Shown piece after piece: positions 39,908 through 49,719 of a DNA stretch of 64,000 nt. Origin of the DNA: Olsenella uli (GTDB lineage Bacteria > Actinomycetota > Coriobacteriia > Coriobacteriales > Atopobiaceae); NCBI RefSeq assembly GCF_016899935.1, contig NZ_JACJJK010000007.1, positions 1 to 64,000 of the forward strand, read 5' to 3'. The translations under genes were made by a program, and so were the position numbers. The notes beneath the pieces were generated by a model. That model saw only the letters and a list, made by a program, of their open reading frames with translations, did not search any database and was not told the origin of the DNA. Every line of letters starts with the position of its first letter. The first letter of the stretch is position 1.

Positions 39908-40702
39908 TCACTCCCAGGGCGAAAGAGTTAGCTCAGGGTATTCTACCCCGACGAAGGTGAGGCCTTTCGCGGGGGCGCAGGGCCCGGCCGCCCTCCGGTC
40001 CCGCGCGGCGAGGACGTCCGCGAGCCAGCCGACCGGGCGATGGCCCCGCCCCACCTCGACGAGCGACCCCACGATCGTGCGGACCATGTTGTGCAGGAAC
40101 GCGTTGCCCGTAACGTCCACGACCACGAGCTCCTCGCCCGCCTCCGTCACGCGCGCCACGTCGAGGGCCGCGACGAAGCGGCAGGTCGGCTTGCCCTCGG
40201 CGGAGCTCGCCTTGCAGAAGCTCTTGAAGTCGTGCTCGCCCAGGAGCGGGCGCGCCGCCTCGGCCATCGCGTCCGCGTCCAGCTCGCCGCGATACCACCA
40301 GCTGTGGCCCCACGTGAGCACGGGGCGCGCCTGGGACGCGGCGATGCGGTAGCGGTAGCTGCGGCTCAGCGCGTCAAAGCGCGCCGAGAAGCCCGCAGGC
40401 GCGCGAAGGAGCGCCTGGACGGAGAGGTCGTCGGGCGTGAGGGCGCAGAGACTGCGCATGAGCCGGCTCCCCGGGAGGGAGAGCTCGTCCTCGCCCACGG
40501 GCAGGCTCACGTACTGGGCGATCGCGTGCACGCCGGCGTCGGTGCGTCCGGCGCACGTGAGCTCGCAGGGCCGCCGCAGCGTGGTCTCCAGCGCGCGGCG
40601 CAGCTCGCCGGCCACGGTGCGCACGCCCGGCTGCTCGGCGAAGCCGGAAAAGCCCGCCCCCCGGTAGCCAAGGCGTATGACGAGCGTTCCGCCTTCGTCC
40701 AT
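39908..40702 (-). CDS. truA: tRNA pseudouridine synthase A
   Basis: 264 residues with the TruA signature CAGRTDAGVHAIAQYVS (catalytic Asp) and the family motifs SYRYRI and VTGNAFLHNMVRTIVGSLVEVG. It makes pseudouridine at positions 38-40 of tRNA. It is downstream of the ECF genes on the same strand, the common position after rplQ in Gram-positive superoperons. Confidence 0.95.
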   Translation of the reverse strand: MDEGGTLVIRLGYRGAGFSGFAEQPGVRTVAGELRRALETTLRRPCELTCAGRTDAGVHAIAQYVSLPVGEDELSLPGSRLMRSLCALTPDDLSVQALLRAPAGFSARFDALSRSYRYRIAASQARPVLTWGHSWWYRGELDADAMAEAARPLLGEHDFKSFCKASSAEGKPTCRFVAALDVARVTEAGEELVVVDVTGNAFLHNMVRTIVGSLVEVGRGHRPVGWLADVLAARDRRAAGPCAPAKGLTFVGVEYPELTLSPWE

Positions 40703-40763
40703 CTCTCTCCCTTCGACGCGCCTAGCGTATCACGTGACGGGGACGGGGCCGCACGCGACCGCG

Positions 40764-41522
40764 TCAGAGCACGACCGTCGCCGCGGCCCACAGCGCGCCG
40801 AGGGCGAGCGCGGCCCGGTCCCGCCCCGCGAGCGGGCCCAGGAGCGCGGTCTGCTCGCCGGTGTAGCAGCGGTCGACCATCGCCGAGGCCAGCTCGTCCG
40901 CGCGGCGCAGAAGGCTCGCCACGAGCGGCACCAGGACCTGCCCCCAGCCGCGCAGGCGCGCCAGGAGCCCTCCCTCGTCGAGGCGCGCTCCCCGAGCACG
41001 CTGGGCGCACCGGATGCGGTCCACCTCCTCGACGGCGAGCGGGATGAAGCGCAGGGCGATGGAGGAGGACATCGCCAGGGCGCCCACCGGGACCCCCAGG
41101 CGCCGCAGCGGCCCCATGAGGGAGGCCAGCGCGTCGGCAATCGCGGGCGGACGCGTGGTGGACGAGAAGGACAGCGCAAAGCCCACGACGAGCGCGATCC
41201 GGCACACCACGGCGGCGCTTCTCGCCAGGCCCTCAAGCGAGAAGCCCGGGCCGCCCGTCAGCACGAGCGCGTTGGAGAGCACAGAGACGCCCAGGATGAC
41301 GGCGGCGGGACGCAGGCCGAGCAGGACCGTTGCCGGCGAGGTCCGGCTCGCGACCAGGGCGACGACGAGCCCGGCCGCCGCGAGCGCCAGCCCCCAGGGC
41401 GCCCCCGCCGCGAAGGCGGCGACCGTGGCGACGAGGAGCAGCACGAGCTTGGCGCGGGGGTCGAGCCGGTGCGCCACGGTGTCGCCCGGCGCGTACGCGC
41501 CCGGCACGCATGCCCTACGCAT
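40764..41522 (-). CDS. ecfT: Energy-coupling factor transporter transmembrane protein
   Basis: 252 residues, about five membrane helices. The cytoplasmic coupling motif is visible around RLGVPVGALAMSSSIALRFIPLAVEEVDRIRCAQRARGARLD (the Ala-Arg-Gly type box that couples to the ATPases). It partners with the fused ATPase encoded just upstream, overlapping by 8 bases. Together with separate S components it takes up vitamins or metal ions. Confidence 0.9.
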   Translation of the reverse strand: MRRACVPGAYAPGDTVAHRLDPRAKLVLLLVATVAAFAAGAPWGLALAAAGLVVALVASRTSPATVLLGLRPAAVILGVSVLSNALVLTGGPGFSLEGLARSAAVVCRIALVVGFALSFSSTTRPPAIADALASLMGPLRRLGVPVGALAMSSSIALRFIPLAVEEVDRIRCAQRARGARLDEGGLLARLRGWGQVLVPLVASLLRRADELASAMVDRCYTGEQTALLGPLAGRDRAALALGALWAAATVVL

Positions 41523-42831
41523 GGGCGCCCGCCCCCTCGACCCGGCCGCCCTCGAGGCGGACGACCGCGTTCGCGCACGGGAGCCACTCCTCCGGGTCGT
41601 GCGTAATGATTACGACGCTCGCCCCATCGTTCGCGAGGTCGCAGACGAGCCTCCGCAGGTCGGCTATGCCGCGCGCGTCCAGCCCTGCCGTGGGCTCGTC
41701 GAGCACGTAGGCCCCCGGCCGCCCCGCGACCACGCCGGCGAGCGCCACGCGGCGCATCTGGCCGCCGGAGAGCTCGAAGGGAGACCGGTCGAGCAGGTCC
41801 TCGCCTATCCCCAGGCTCGCCGCCGCCTCGCGCGCGGCCGCGAGCGCCCCCTCCTCCGAGAGGCCCCGGGCGCGCGGGCCGTACGCGATGTCGTCGAGGA
41901 CCGTCTCGCAGAAGAGCTGGTCCTCGGAGCGCTGGAAGGCGAGCCCCACATCGCCGGCGCGGACAGGACGCCCCGAGAGCGTCGCCTCGCCGGCGTCGGG
42001 CGCGAGGACGCCCGTCAGCACGCGCGCGAGCGTGGTCTTGCCCGCGCCGGAGGGGCCCGTGAGCAGCGTCACGCCCCACGCCTCCAGCGAGACGTCCGTC
42101 AGGGCGGCGACGTCGCCATACGAAACCGTCAGTCCGGACCCGCTGAGCACGTTGCCGTCGACGGGCGTGCGCGGGCGCGGCGGACACGCCGGGACCTCGA
42201 GGCCGCTGGACGTCGCCACGAGGCGACCGCCCTCCAGCCTCACCGCGCGGTCGGGCGCGGCGAGCGGCCGATGCGTGATCTCCAGCACGCCGACCCCCCG
42301 GGCGGCCGCCTCCTCCACGATGCGCGCCACGCGCGCCCGCGTCTTGCGGTCGAGCATCGAGGTCGCCTCGTCGAGCACCAGGTAGCGCGGGTGCATCGCC
42401 AGGACGCCGGCGATCGCCACGAGCTGCTGCTGGCCGCCGGAGAGCTCGGAGGTCACCCGATCGCGCAGCCCCTCGATCCCGCAGGCCGAAAGCGCCTCGT
42501 CGACGCGATCGAGGACCTCCTCGCGCGGCAGGCCGAGGTTGCGCGGGCCAAAGGCCACCTCGTCGGAGACGACCGCGCTCACGATCTGGTTACGGGGGTC
42601 CTGTCGCACGTAGCCGACGAGGCGCGCCAGACCTTCGCGCTCCCCGTCCACGAGCACCTCGCCCGCGTCCGGGACGAGCGACCCGTTGGCCAGGCGCCCG
42701 AGCGTGGACTTCCCCGAGCCGTTGGGACCCAGGAGCGCCACGCGCTCGCCGGGCCCCACCGTCAGCGAGACGTGGTCGAGCGCGGGCGTCAAGCCGTCAT
42801 ACGAGAAGCTCACGTCCCTGAGCTCGATCAC
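41515..42831 (-). CDS. ecfA: Fused energy-coupling factor ATPase (EcfA1-EcfA2)
   Basis: 438 residues with two ABC ATPase domains in one chain. First: Walker A LLGPNGSGKST, signature SELSGGQQQLV, Walker B YLVLDEATSML. Second (from about residue 235): Walker A LLTGPSGAGKTT, signature FELSGGQMRRVA, Walker B YVLDEPTAGLD and switch His in VVIITHDPEEW. It replaces the usual separate ecfA and ecfA2 genes. It lies directly after the rplQ terminator and overlaps ecfT. Confidence 0.92.
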   Translation of the reverse strand: MIELRDVSFSYDGLTPALDHVSLTVGPGERVALLGPNGSGKSTLGRLANGSLVPDAGEVLVDGEREGLARLVGYVRQDPRNQIVSAVVSDEVAFGPRNLGLPREEVLDRVDEALSACGIEGLRDRVTSELSGGQQQLVAIAGVLAMHPRYLVLDEATSMLDRKTRARVARIVEEAAARGVGVLEITHRPLAAPDRAVRLEGGRLVATSSGLEVPACPPRPRTPVDGNVLSGSGLTVSYGDVAALTDVSLEAWGVTLLTGPSGAGKTTLARVLTGVLAPDAGEATLSGRPVRAGDVGLAFQRSEDQLFCETVLDDIAYGPRARGLSEEGALAAAREAAASLGIGEDLLDRSPFELSGGQMRRVALAGVVAGRPGAYVLDEPTAGLDARGIADLRRLVCDLANDGASVVIITHDPEEWLPCANAVVRLEGGRVEGAGAHA

Positions 42832-42850
42832 GTCTGCCTCCCCTCATACG

Positions 42851-42882
42851 AAAGGGGCCCCGGCACGCGGCCGGGGCCCCTG
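42851..42882 (-). terminator. Terminator of the ribosomal superoperon after rplQ
   Basis: AGGGGCCCCGGC pairs with GCCGGGGCCCCT around ACGCG, with TTTCG following on the minus strand. It separates rplQ from ecfA, allowing partial read-through. Confidence 0.75.
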
Positions 42883-42903
42883 CACACGCCGTTCCCGTCT
42901 GGG

Positions 42904-43395
42904 CTACTCGGCGCTCTCCTCGGTGGTCTCCTCGACGGCCTCGGTCTCCTCGGCCTTGGGCTCCTCGACGGGGGCCTCCTCGACCTTGGTCACCTTGGCG
43001 GCGGGGGCGGCCTTCTTGGCCTTGGCCTTCACGGGCTCGGTCACGAGCTCCATGATGACGATCTCGGCGCCGTCGCCCTTGCGGGGGCCGAGCTTCATGA
43101 TGCGGGTGTAGCCGCCGTTGCGGTCGGCCCACATGCCCTGGGCGGCCTTCTCGAAGACCTCGCGGACGAGGTCCTTGTCGCCCACGGCGGCGATGGCGTG
43201 ACGACGGCTCGCGATGTCGCCCTTCTTGGCCCACGTGATCACGCGGTCGACGTCGCCGCGGATGGCCTTGGCGCGCACGTCGATCGTCTTGATGCGGTCG
43301 TTCTCAAACAGGGCGCGGACCAGGCTCTTCTTGATGGCCTTGGTGTGGCTGGCGTCGGTGCCGAGCTTCATGCCCTTCTTCTTGTTGTGTCGCAT
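42904..43395 (-). CDS. rplQ: 50S ribosomal protein L17
   Basis: 163 residues. The first ~120 are standard L17 (RHNKKKGMKLGTDASHTKA, then HAIAAVGDKDLVREVFE). A ~40-residue C-terminal extension is Ala/Lys then Glu/Thr-rich (EEPKAEETEAVEETTEES), typical of actinobacterial L17. It follows rpoA with about 27 bases between. Confidence 0.95.
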   Translation of the reverse strand: MRHNKKKGMKLGTDASHTKAIKKSLVRALFENDRIKTIDVRAKAIRGDVDRVITWAKKGDIASRRHAIAAVGDKDLVREVFEKAAQGMWADRNGGYTRIMKLGPRKGDGAEIVIMELVTEPVKAKAKKAAPAAKVTKVEEAPVEEPKAEETEAVEETTEESAE

Positions 43396-43422
43396 TTGTC
43401 GCTTCTCCTAAATCCGGCGCGC

Positions 43423-44364
43423 CTAGGCCTTGAGAGACAGGCCCATGGTCTCGAGCTTGTCCTTGACTTCCTCGATGGACTTGACGCCAAAGTTTCTGAT
43501 GTTGAGAAGGTCGTTCTCGGAGAACTCCACGAGCTGGCGCACGGAGTGGATACCGGCGCGCTTGAGGCAGTTGTAGGAGCGGACGGAGAGGTCCAGGTCC
43601 TCGATCTGCTTGTCGAGCTCGACGTTGTCCTCGACGGCCCCGGTCGCGAAGATGGAGGCGTCCTCGACGGGCTCGTCCTCCTCGGCCAGGCACATGAACG
43701 CGGTCATGTGCTGGTTGATGATGTTGGCCGCCTCGACCACGGCGTCGCGCGGGGAGATGGAGCCGTTGGTCTCCACCTCGAGCACGAGACGGTCGTAGTC
43801 GGTGTGACGGCCGACGCGGCAGGCCTCGACGGCCTTGGCGCAGCGGCGCACGGGCGAGTAGAGCGAGTCGACGTGGATGATGCCGATCGGGTCGTTCTCG
43901 CGCTCGTTGTCCTCGCCGGAGACGTAGCCGCGGCCCACGCCGATGCGCATGCGCATGGTGAGGTGCGCGCCCGCGCCGAGGGTGCAGATGACGTGCTCGG
44001 GGTTGACGAGCTCGAACTCGGCGGGAACGTCGAAGTCGCCGCCGGTGACCGTGGCGGGACCGTCGATGGAGATGGAGGCCTCGGCCTCGTCGCCGGTGCC
44101 CATGGAGCGGAAGACCAGGCCCTTGACGTTCAGCACGATGTCGGTGACGTCCTCGTAGACGCCCTCGACGGTGGTGAACTCGTGCTGGATGCCATCGATC
44201 TGGATGGCCTCGACGGCAGCGCCGGAGAGCGACGACAGGAGCACGCGGCGCAGGGAGTTGCCGAGCGTGTCACCATAGCCACGCTCGAGCGGCTCGGCGC
44301 TCACGCGGGCGAGGTTCTCGTTGATCTCCTCGACCGACACCTGGGGTCGGATGAATTCGGACAT
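43423..44364 (-). CDS. rpoA: DNA-directed RNA polymerase subunit alpha
   Basis: 313 residues from ATG 44364 (GGAGGTAG upstream). The N-terminal assembly domain includes ERGYGDTLGNSLRRVLLSSLSGAA. The C-terminal domain ends with LSVRSYNCLKRAGIHSVRQLVEFSENDLLNIRNFGVKSIEEVKDKL, the promoter and activator contact part. Standard alpha-operon position between rpsD and rplQ. Confidence 0.97.
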   Translation of the reverse strand: MSEFIRPQVSVEEINENLARVSAEPLERGYGDTLGNSLRRVLLSSLSGAAVEAIQIDGIQHEFTTVEGVYEDVTDIVLNVKGLVFRSMGTGDEAEASISIDGPATVTGGDFDVPAEFELVNPEHVICTLGAGAHLTMRMRIGVGRGYVSGEDNERENDPIGIIHVDSLYSPVRRCAKAVEACRVGRHTDYDRLVLEVETNGSISPRDAVVEAANIINQHMTAFMCLAEEDEPVEDASIFATGAVEDNVELDKQIEDLDLSVRSYNCLKRAGIHSVRQLVEFSENDLLNIRNFGVKSIEEVKDKLETMGLSLKA

Positions 44365-44388
44365 TGCTACCTCCAAATCTGGTCGGGC

Positions 44389-44982
44389 CTACTTGGAGTA
44401 GAGCTCGACGATCAGCTGCGCGTCGATGTCGAGGTCGATCTGATCGCGCGTGGGGAGCTGGAGGACGGTGCCCTTGAGCTTCTCGATGTCAACCTCGAGC
44501 CAGGCGGGGACGGCCATGTGCTCGGAGGAGATGAGGGCCTCCTTGATGGGGAGCAGGTCGCGGGCCTTCTCGGCGACGGCGACGACGTCGCCGGCCTTGA
44601 CCTGGTAGGAGGGGATGTCGACGCGCTTGCCGTTCACGGTGATGTGGCCGTGACGGACGGTCTGACGGGCCTCCTTGCGGGTGCGGGCAAAGCCCAGACG
44701 GAAGACCACGTTGTCGAGGCGGCACTCGAGCAGGCTCATCAGGTTGTCACCGGTGATGCCCTCGCGCTTCATGGCGAGGACGTAGTAGTGACGGAACTGC
44801 TTCTCGAGCACGCCGTAGATGAACTTGGCCTTCTGCTTCTCGCGGAGCTGGATGCCGTACTCGCTCTCCTGGCGGCGACGGCGCTTGGGCTCGCGGTTGG
44901 AGGTCTTGTTGATGCCCATCACGACGGGGTCGATGCCGAGCTGACGGCACCTCTTGAGGACCGGGGTCCTATCGATAGCCAT
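44389..44982 (-). CDS. rpsD: 30S ribosomal protein S4
   Basis: 197 residues. The S4 RNA-binding domain is LMSLLECRLDNVVFRLGFARTRKEARQTVRHGHITVNGKRVDIPSY. The N-terminus (RCRQLGIDPVVMGINK) lacks the four-Cys zinc site of some S4 proteins, so it is a zinc-free variant. It is the usual autoregulator of the alpha operon in other bacteria. Confidence 0.97.
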   Translation of the reverse strand: MAIDRTPVLKRCRQLGIDPVVMGINKTSNREPKRRRRQESEYGIQLREKQKAKFIYGVLEKQFRHYYVLAMKREGITGDNLMSLLECRLDNVVFRLGFARTRKEARQTVRHGHITVNGKRVDIPSYQVKAGDVVAVAEKARDLLPIKEALISSEHMAVPAWLEVDIEKLKGTVLQLPTRDQIDLDIDAQLIVELYSK

Positions 44983-44997
44983 TGATATTCCTCCTAG

Positions 44998-45399
44998 CTA
45001 CACGCGGCGACGCTTGCTCAGACGGCAACCGTTGTGCGCGATGGGGGTCTTGTCCTGGATGCCCGACACCTCGAGGCCGGCGGCCTGCAGGGAGCGGATG
45101 GCGGTCTCGCGGCCGGAGCCGGGGCCCTTGACGAACACGGCGACCTTGTGCAGGCCGTGCTCCATGGCCGCCTTCGCGGCGGCCTCGGCGGCGAGCTGCG
45201 CGGCGAACGGCGTGGACTTACGGGAGCCCTTGAAGCCGACGGTGCCGCCGGACTGCCAGGAGATCACGTTGCCCTGGGGATCGGTGATCGAGACGATCGT
45301 GTTGTTGAACGTGCTCTTGATGTGGGCCTGGCCCACGGCGATGTTCTTGCGCTCGGAGCGGCGCACGCGGGTGGTGCGCTGGTTCTTCTTCTGCGGCAT
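44998..45399 (-). CDS. rpsK: 30S ribosomal protein S11
   Basis: 133 residues. Family motifs include [44 protein letters not shown] and the C-terminal [11 protein letters not shown]. It forms part of the 30S platform. Gaps to rpsD and rpsM are about 11-16 bases. Confidence 0.97.
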   Translation of the reverse strand: MPQKKNQRTTRVRRSERKNIAVGQAHIKSTFNNTIVSITDPQGNVISWQSGGTVGFKGSRKSTPFAAQLAAEAAAKAAMEHGLHKVAVFVKGPGSGRETAIRSLQAAGLEVSGIQDKTPIAHNGCRLSKRRRV

Positions 45400-45409
45400 T
45401 GTCTACTCC

Positions 45410-45781
45410 CTAGCCCCTCTTCTTGGCACCGATCTGACGCTTCTTGCCCTTGCGGGTGCGAGCGTTGGTGTGGGTGCGCTGACCGTGGACAGGAAGGCCC
45501 TTGCGGTGACGGAGGCCGCGGTAGCAGCCGATCTCCATCAGACGGGCGGTGTTCTGACGAACCTCGCGGCGAAGGTCACCCTCGGTGGTGTAGTTGGCGT
45601 CGATGAAGTCACGGATCTTGGTGACCTCGTCCTCCGTCAGGTCCTTCACGCGGGTATCGGGGTTGACACCGGTCTCCGCGCAAATCTTGGTGGCGCGGGT
45701 CTGGCCGATGCCGAAGATGTAGGTGAGTCCGACCTCGACGCGCTTGTCACGCGGCAGGTCGACGCCGTTGATACGGGCCAA
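45410..45781 (-). CDS. rpsM: 30S ribosomal protein S13
   Basis: 123 residues. N-terminal [29 protein letters not shown], and the C-terminal [24 protein letters not shown] tail that reaches the tRNA sites. Standard position after rpmJ. Confidence 0.97.
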   Translation of the reverse strand: MARINGVDLPRDKRVEVGLTYIFGIGQTRATKICAETGVNPDTRVKDLTEDEVTKIRDFIDANYTTEGDLRREVRQNTARLMEIGCYRGLRHRKGLPVHGQRTHTNARTRKGKKRQIGAKKRG

Positions 45782-45796
45782 CTTGGAGCTCCTTCC

Positions 45797-45910
45797 TTAG
45801 CCCTGACGCTGCTTGTGGCGCGGGTTCTCGCAGATGACGTAAACCTTGCCATGGCGACGAATGACCTTGCACTTGTCGCACATCTTCTTGACCGAAGGAC
45901 GTACCTTCAT
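45797..45910 (-). CDS. rpmJ: 50S ribosomal protein L36
   Basis: 37 residues: start [14 protein letters not shown], then [19 protein letters not shown] and a short QRQG end. It is the Cys-containing (zinc ribbon) form. Between infA and rpsM, as expected. Confidence 0.95.
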   Translation of the reverse strand: MKVRPSVKKMCDKCKVIRRHGKVYVICENPRHKQRQG

Positions 45911-45995
45911 GCGTCTTCCTTCCGGTAGTGCTGATACGAACTATCTCCTCGCCCAGCCGCTGGCGTGAATATCCACAGCTGAAGAGCGGGCGCGC

Positions 45996-46214
45996 CTACT
46001 TGTAGCGGTAGGTGATGCGCCCCCTCGTGAGGTCGTAGGGAGAGATCTCCACGACGACCCGGTCGCCCGGGAGGATGCGGATGTAGTTCATCCGAATCTT
46101 TCCCGAGATGGTGCAGAGAATGGTCTTACCGTTCTCGAGCTCAACGTTGAACATGGCGTTGGGCAGGGGCTCGACGACCTTGCCCTCCAGCTCGATTGCG
46201 TCCTGCTTGCTCAA
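45996..46214 (-). CDS. infA: Translation initiation factor IF-1
   Basis: 72 residues beginning at a TTG codon (GAGGGCGAGGA upstream), because family proteins start [14 protein letters not shown]. The frame is open upstream but that part is not conserved. An OB-fold with the motif [23 protein letters not shown]. The rare TTG start on infA is worth noting. Confidence 0.92.
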   Translation of the reverse strand: MSKQDAIELEGKVVEPLPNAMFNVELENGKTILCTISGKIRMNYIRILPGDRVVVEISPYDLTRGRITYRYK

Positions 46215-46334
46215 ATCCTCGCCCTCTCCACTCCGACAGCGACCTAACATCATACCTAAAATCCATGAGCGTTCCACACGGCGCCGTCGGCGCTGCATGA
46301 GACGCACACAAGAGACCCCGTTGCGGGACCCCCG

Positions 46335-47126
46335 TTACTCGTCCGTGCCGCCCTGCATGGGGCACCACGGGCCCTTCTCGTCCTGGGTGAGAATGACCGG
46401 GCCGTCCTCGGTGACGGCGACGGTGTTCTCGTAGTGCGCGGCGGGCAAGCCGTCGTCGGTTACGACCGTCCACGCGTTGGGCAGCGTGTGGCAGCGGTAG
46501 GTCCCGAGCGTGATCATCGGCTCGATGGCGATGACCATGCCAGCCTGCAGCTTGACGCCCCGGCCGCGCTTGCCGTAGTTGCGGACCTCGGGCTCCTCGT
46601 GCATCACGCGCCCGACGCCGTGACCCACGTAGTCACGGACCACGCCGTAGCCGTGGGACTCGGCGAGCTCCTGGACCGCCGCGCCGATGTCACCGAGGTG
46701 GTTGCCCGGCACGGCCTGCTCGATGGCCGCCTTCAGGCAGTCGCGGGTGACCTCGCACAGCGCGCGCCACTCCTCGCAGGGGGTGCCGACGTAGAAGGTC
46801 CAGGCGTTGTCGCCGACCCAGCCCTGGTAGGTGGCGCCGGTGTCGATGGAGACGATGTCGCCCTCCTGGAGGACGACACCCTTGGAGGGGATGCCGTGGA
46901 CGATCTGCTCGTTCACGGACGAGCAGACGCTGCCGGGGAAGCCGCCGTACCCCTTGAAGGTGGGAACGGCGCCGTGGAGCCTGATGAAGCCCTCCACCAC
47001 CTGGTCGATCTCCATGGTGGTGACGCCGGGCCTCACCAGGCTGCCGGCACGACGAAGGGCCGCCTTGGACAGAGCCCCGGCGGCCTTCATCTGCTCGATC
47101 TGCTCAGGTGTCTTGATCTTGATCAT
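46335..47126 (-). CDS. map: Methionine aminopeptidase type I
   Basis: 263 residues. Metal ligands: the Asp pair in VSIDTGATYQGWVGDNAW, His in YVGHGVGRVMHEEP, Glu in MVIAIEPMI, and Glu in HYENTVAVT. It removes the initiator Met. It overlaps adk by 4 bases, so it is translationally coupled. Confidence 0.96.
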   Translation of the reverse strand: MIKIKTPEQIEQMKAAGALSKAALRRAGSLVRPGVTTMEIDQVVEGFIRLHGAVPTFKGYGGFPGSVCSSVNEQIVHGIPSKGVVLQEGDIVSIDTGATYQGWVGDNAWTFYVGTPCEEWRALCEVTRDCLKAAIEQAVPGNHLGDIGAAVQELAESHGYGVVRDYVGHGVGRVMHEEPEVRNYGKRGRGVKLQAGMVIAIEPMITLGTYRCHTLPNAWTVVTDDGLPAAHYENTVAVTEDGPVILTQDEKGPWCPMQGGTDE

Positions 47127-47749
47127 AGACCGAGAAGGACCTTGACGTCGGCATAGACCTCGTCGACCGGACGGTCCCCGTCAACCTCCTTGAGAATCGA
47201 GTGGCCCCGGTAGTACTCGACGAGCGGGGCGGTCTGGGACTGGTAGACGTCGAGGCGGTGCTGGATCGTCTCGGGCTTGTCGTCGTCGCGCTGATACATC
47301 TCGCCGCCGCAGCGCGGGCAGACGTCCACGCCGGCAGGGGCGGTGTAGCCGCAGGAGCGGCAGGTGCGACGCGAGCTCAGGCGCTCGACGATGACGTCGG
47401 GCTCCACGGAGACGAGCAGCGCCGCGTCGAGGGTGCGGCCCATGGCGGCAAGCTCGGAGTCGAGCGTCACAGCCTGCGCGGTGTTGCGCGGGAAGCCGTC
47501 GAGGATGAAGCCCTTCTGGGCGTCGTCGGCCTCGAGGCGCTCCTTGACCAGGTCGATGACCAGGTCGTCGGGGACGAGCTTGCCCTCGTCCATGTAGCCC
47601 TTGGCCTTCTTGCCGAGCTTGGAGCCCTCCTTGATGGCGGCACGCAGGAGGTCGCCGGTGGAGATGTGGGCCAGGCCGTACTCAGCCACGAGCTTCTGTG
47701 CCTGGGTTCCCTTGCCCGCTCCGGGGGCGCCGAGAAGAACGATGTTCAT
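47123..47749 (-). CDS. adk: Adenylate kinase
   Basis: 208 residues. P-loop GAPGAGKGTQA, FILDGFPRNTAQA, and a long LID with zinc-binding cysteines (CRSCGYTAPAGVDVCPRCGG). It interconverts AMP, ADP and ATP. It lies between secY and map as in most Gram-positive spc operons. Confidence 0.97.
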   Translation of the reverse strand: MNIVLLGAPGAGKGTQAQKLVAEYGLAHISTGDLLRAAIKEGSKLGKKAKGYMDEGKLVPDDLVIDLVKERLEADDAQKGFILDGFPRNTAQAVTLDSELAAMGRTLDAALLVSVEPDVIVERLSSRRTCRSCGYTAPAGVDVCPRCGGEMYQRDDDKPETIQHRLDVYQSQTAPLVEYYRGHSILKEVDGDRPVDEVYADVKVLLGL

Positions 47750-47801
47750 GATGCGGACCGCCTTTCCTAGCTTGCTGACCTGACCGTGCCGACGACGGGC
47801 C

Positions 47802-49079
47802 CTACTTGAAGAACCCGTCGTAGTTGTGCATCTTGAGCTGGCTCTCGATGGAGGAGAGCGTGTCCATGGCGACGCCGACCATGATCAGGACCGACGTGCC
47901 GCCAAACGCCTGGATGAGCGAGTTGCCCGTGAACCAGAAGATGATCGTGGGGACCACGGCGAGGACGGCCATGAACAGCGCGCCCGGCAGCGTCACGTGG
48001 TCGATGGCGCTCTTGATGTAGGCGGCGGTGGCGGCGCCCGGACGGACGCCCGGGATGAAGCCGCCCTGCTTGCGCAGCTGGTCCGCCGTCTCGGTGGGGT
48101 TGAAGACCATCGATGAGTAGAAGTACGCAAAGGCGACGATCAGCACCACCGAGAGCACCCAGTTGATCCAGCCCGAGGAGAGCGCGTTGGCAAAGCCCTG
48201 GACCCAGTCAACGCCGGGGAAGAAGACCGCCAGCTGCGCCGGCAGGTACAGGATCGCCGAGGCGAAGATGATCGGGACGACGCCGGCCGTGTTGACCTTG
48301 ATCGGCAGGTAGGTGGCCTGGCCGCCCATCATGCGACGGCCCACGACGCGCTTGGCGTACTGGATGGGGATGCGGCGCTGGCCGCGCTCCACGAAGACGA
48401 TGATCGGGATGATCGCCAGGATGACCAGCAGGGTCACCACGGTGAGCACGACGTTTCCCGTCCCCGTGACCGAGGAGATGAGTGACGTGGGCAGGCCCGA
48501 CATGATGTTCGCGAAGATGATGAGCGACATGCCGTTGCCGACGCCGCGCTGCGTGATGATCTCGCCGAGCCACATGATGATCATCGCGCCGACGACCATC
48601 GTGAAGACGACCATGACGTCGAGAAGGGCCTCGGGGGCGCCGGCGTCAGCGAGGCTCACGCCGTAGCTGCGGAACAGGAACAGGTAGCCGATGGCGTTGA
48701 GCAGGGCGAGGCCGATCGTCAGGTAGCGCGTGTACTGCGTGATCCTGCGCTGGCCGGCCTCGCCCTCCTTGGCGAGCTCGCCGAGGGACGGAATCACGGC
48801 CTGCAGCAGCTGCAGAATGATCTGCGCCGTGATGTAGGGCATGATTCCGAGGCTGAACACCGACATGCGGGAGAGTGCTCCGCCCGAGAACAGGTTGAGC
48901 ACCGCCATGGCGCCGCTCGAGGAGAGGCCGGCCTGGTAGGCGCCGAGCAGATCCTGGAACGGCGCGCCCGGAACGGGCAGATAGGCACCGAAGCGATACA
49001 GCAGCAGAATGGCCGCCGTCAGGAGCAGCTTCTGCCTGAGTTCCGGAACGCGAAACGCGTTGGCGATTCCCTTTAGCAC
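47802..49079 (-). CDS. secY: Preprotein translocase subunit SecY
   Basis: 425 residues, ten membrane helices. Diagnostic blocks include [62 protein letters not shown] and [16 protein letters not shown]. It forms the Sec channel. It overlaps rplO by 7 bases. Confidence 0.97.
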   Translation of the reverse strand: MLKGIANAFRVPELRQKLLLTAAILLLYRFGAYLPVPGAPFQDLLGAYQAGLSSSGAMAVLNLFSGGALSRMSVFSLGIMPYITAQIILQLLQAVIPSLGELAKEGEAGQRRITQYTRYLTIGLALLNAIGYLFLFRSYGVSLADAGAPEALLDVMVVFTMVVGAMIIMWLGEIITQRGVGNGMSLIIFANIMSGLPTSLISSVTGTGNVVLTVVTLLVILAIIPIIVFVERGQRRIPIQYAKRVVGRRMMGGQATYLPIKVNTAGVVPIIFASAILYLPAQLAVFFPGVDWVQGFANALSSGWINWVLSVVLIVAFAYFYSSMVFNPTETADQLRKQGGFIPGVRPGAATAAYIKSAIDHVTLPGALFMAVLAVVPTIIFWFTGNSLIQAFGGTSVLIMVGVAMDTLSSIESQLKMHNYDGFFK

Positions 49080-49522
49080 GCCTGCTCGACCTTTCCTCCG
49101 GCCGCCTCGATCTTGGCCTGGGCAGAGGCGGAGACCTTGTCCACCTTGACGGTCAGCTTCTTGGTGAGCTCGCCGTCGCCGAGGACCTTCACGGGAACAT
49201 AGTTGTACTTGATGACGCCCTTGGCAACCAGGGAATCGGCGTCGACGGTCTCGCCGTCGGCGAACAGCGCGTCGAGACGGGCGACGTTCACCGGGGCGTA
49301 CTCCACGCGGTTGTGGTTCTTAAAGCCGGGGAGCTTGGGGAGGCGCATCGCGAGCGGCTGCTGGCCGCCCTCGAAGCCCTTGCCCTTGCCGCCGCCGGAG
49401 CGGGAGAGCTGGCCCTTGGTGCCTCGGCCGGCGGTGGTGCCGTGACCGGACGAGTTGCCGCGTCCGATGCGCTTGCGGTTCTTGCGCGAGCCCTCAGCGG
49501 GACGCAGATCGTTGAGCTGCAT
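49073..49522 (-). CDS. rplO: 50S ribosomal protein L15
   Basis: 149 residues. The basic Gly-rich N-terminus includes [23 protein letters not shown] and [19 protein letters not shown]. The C-terminus ends with [17 protein letters not shown]. In the spc operon between rpmD and secY. Confidence 0.96.
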   Translation of the reverse strand: MQLNDLRPAEGSRKNRKRIGRGNSSGHGTTAGRGTKGQLSRSGGGKGKGFEGGQQPLAMRLPKLPGFKNHNRVEYAPVNVARLDALFADGETVDADSLVAKGVIKYNYVPVKVLGDGELTKKLTVKVDKVSASAQAKIEAAGGKVEQAC

Positions 49523-49531
49523 GAGTGACTC

Positions 49532-49717
49532 CTAGTTCTCTTCCACGACGACAAGGTGCTTGACCTTGAAGATCATTCCACGGATGCTCGGGTTGTCCGG
49601 CTGCTCCACGACGTCGCCGATCTTGCGGAGACCGAGGGCGCGGCAGGTGGCCGTCTGATCCTTCTTGACGGAGGCCACGGCGCTGCGGACGAGCTTGATC
49701 TTGAGGGACTGAGCCAT
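49532..49717 (-). CDS. rpmD: 50S ribosomal protein L30
   Basis: 61 residues: [28 protein letters not shown], typical L30 motifs, then [16 protein letters not shown]. Between rpsE and rplO, with gaps of 2 and 9 bases. Confidence 0.96.
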   Translation of the reverse strand: MAQSLKIKLVRSAVASVKKDQTATCRALGLRKIGDVVEQPDNPSIRGMIFKVKHLVVVEEN

Positions 49718-49719
49718 CG

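Noticed and set aside
41014-44985. A 1323-codon plus-strand open frame across the rplQ-rpsD region and the ECF genes
   Set aside because: It is the shadow of well-recognised minus-strand genes in GC-rich DNA; the translation is composition-biased and has no domain.
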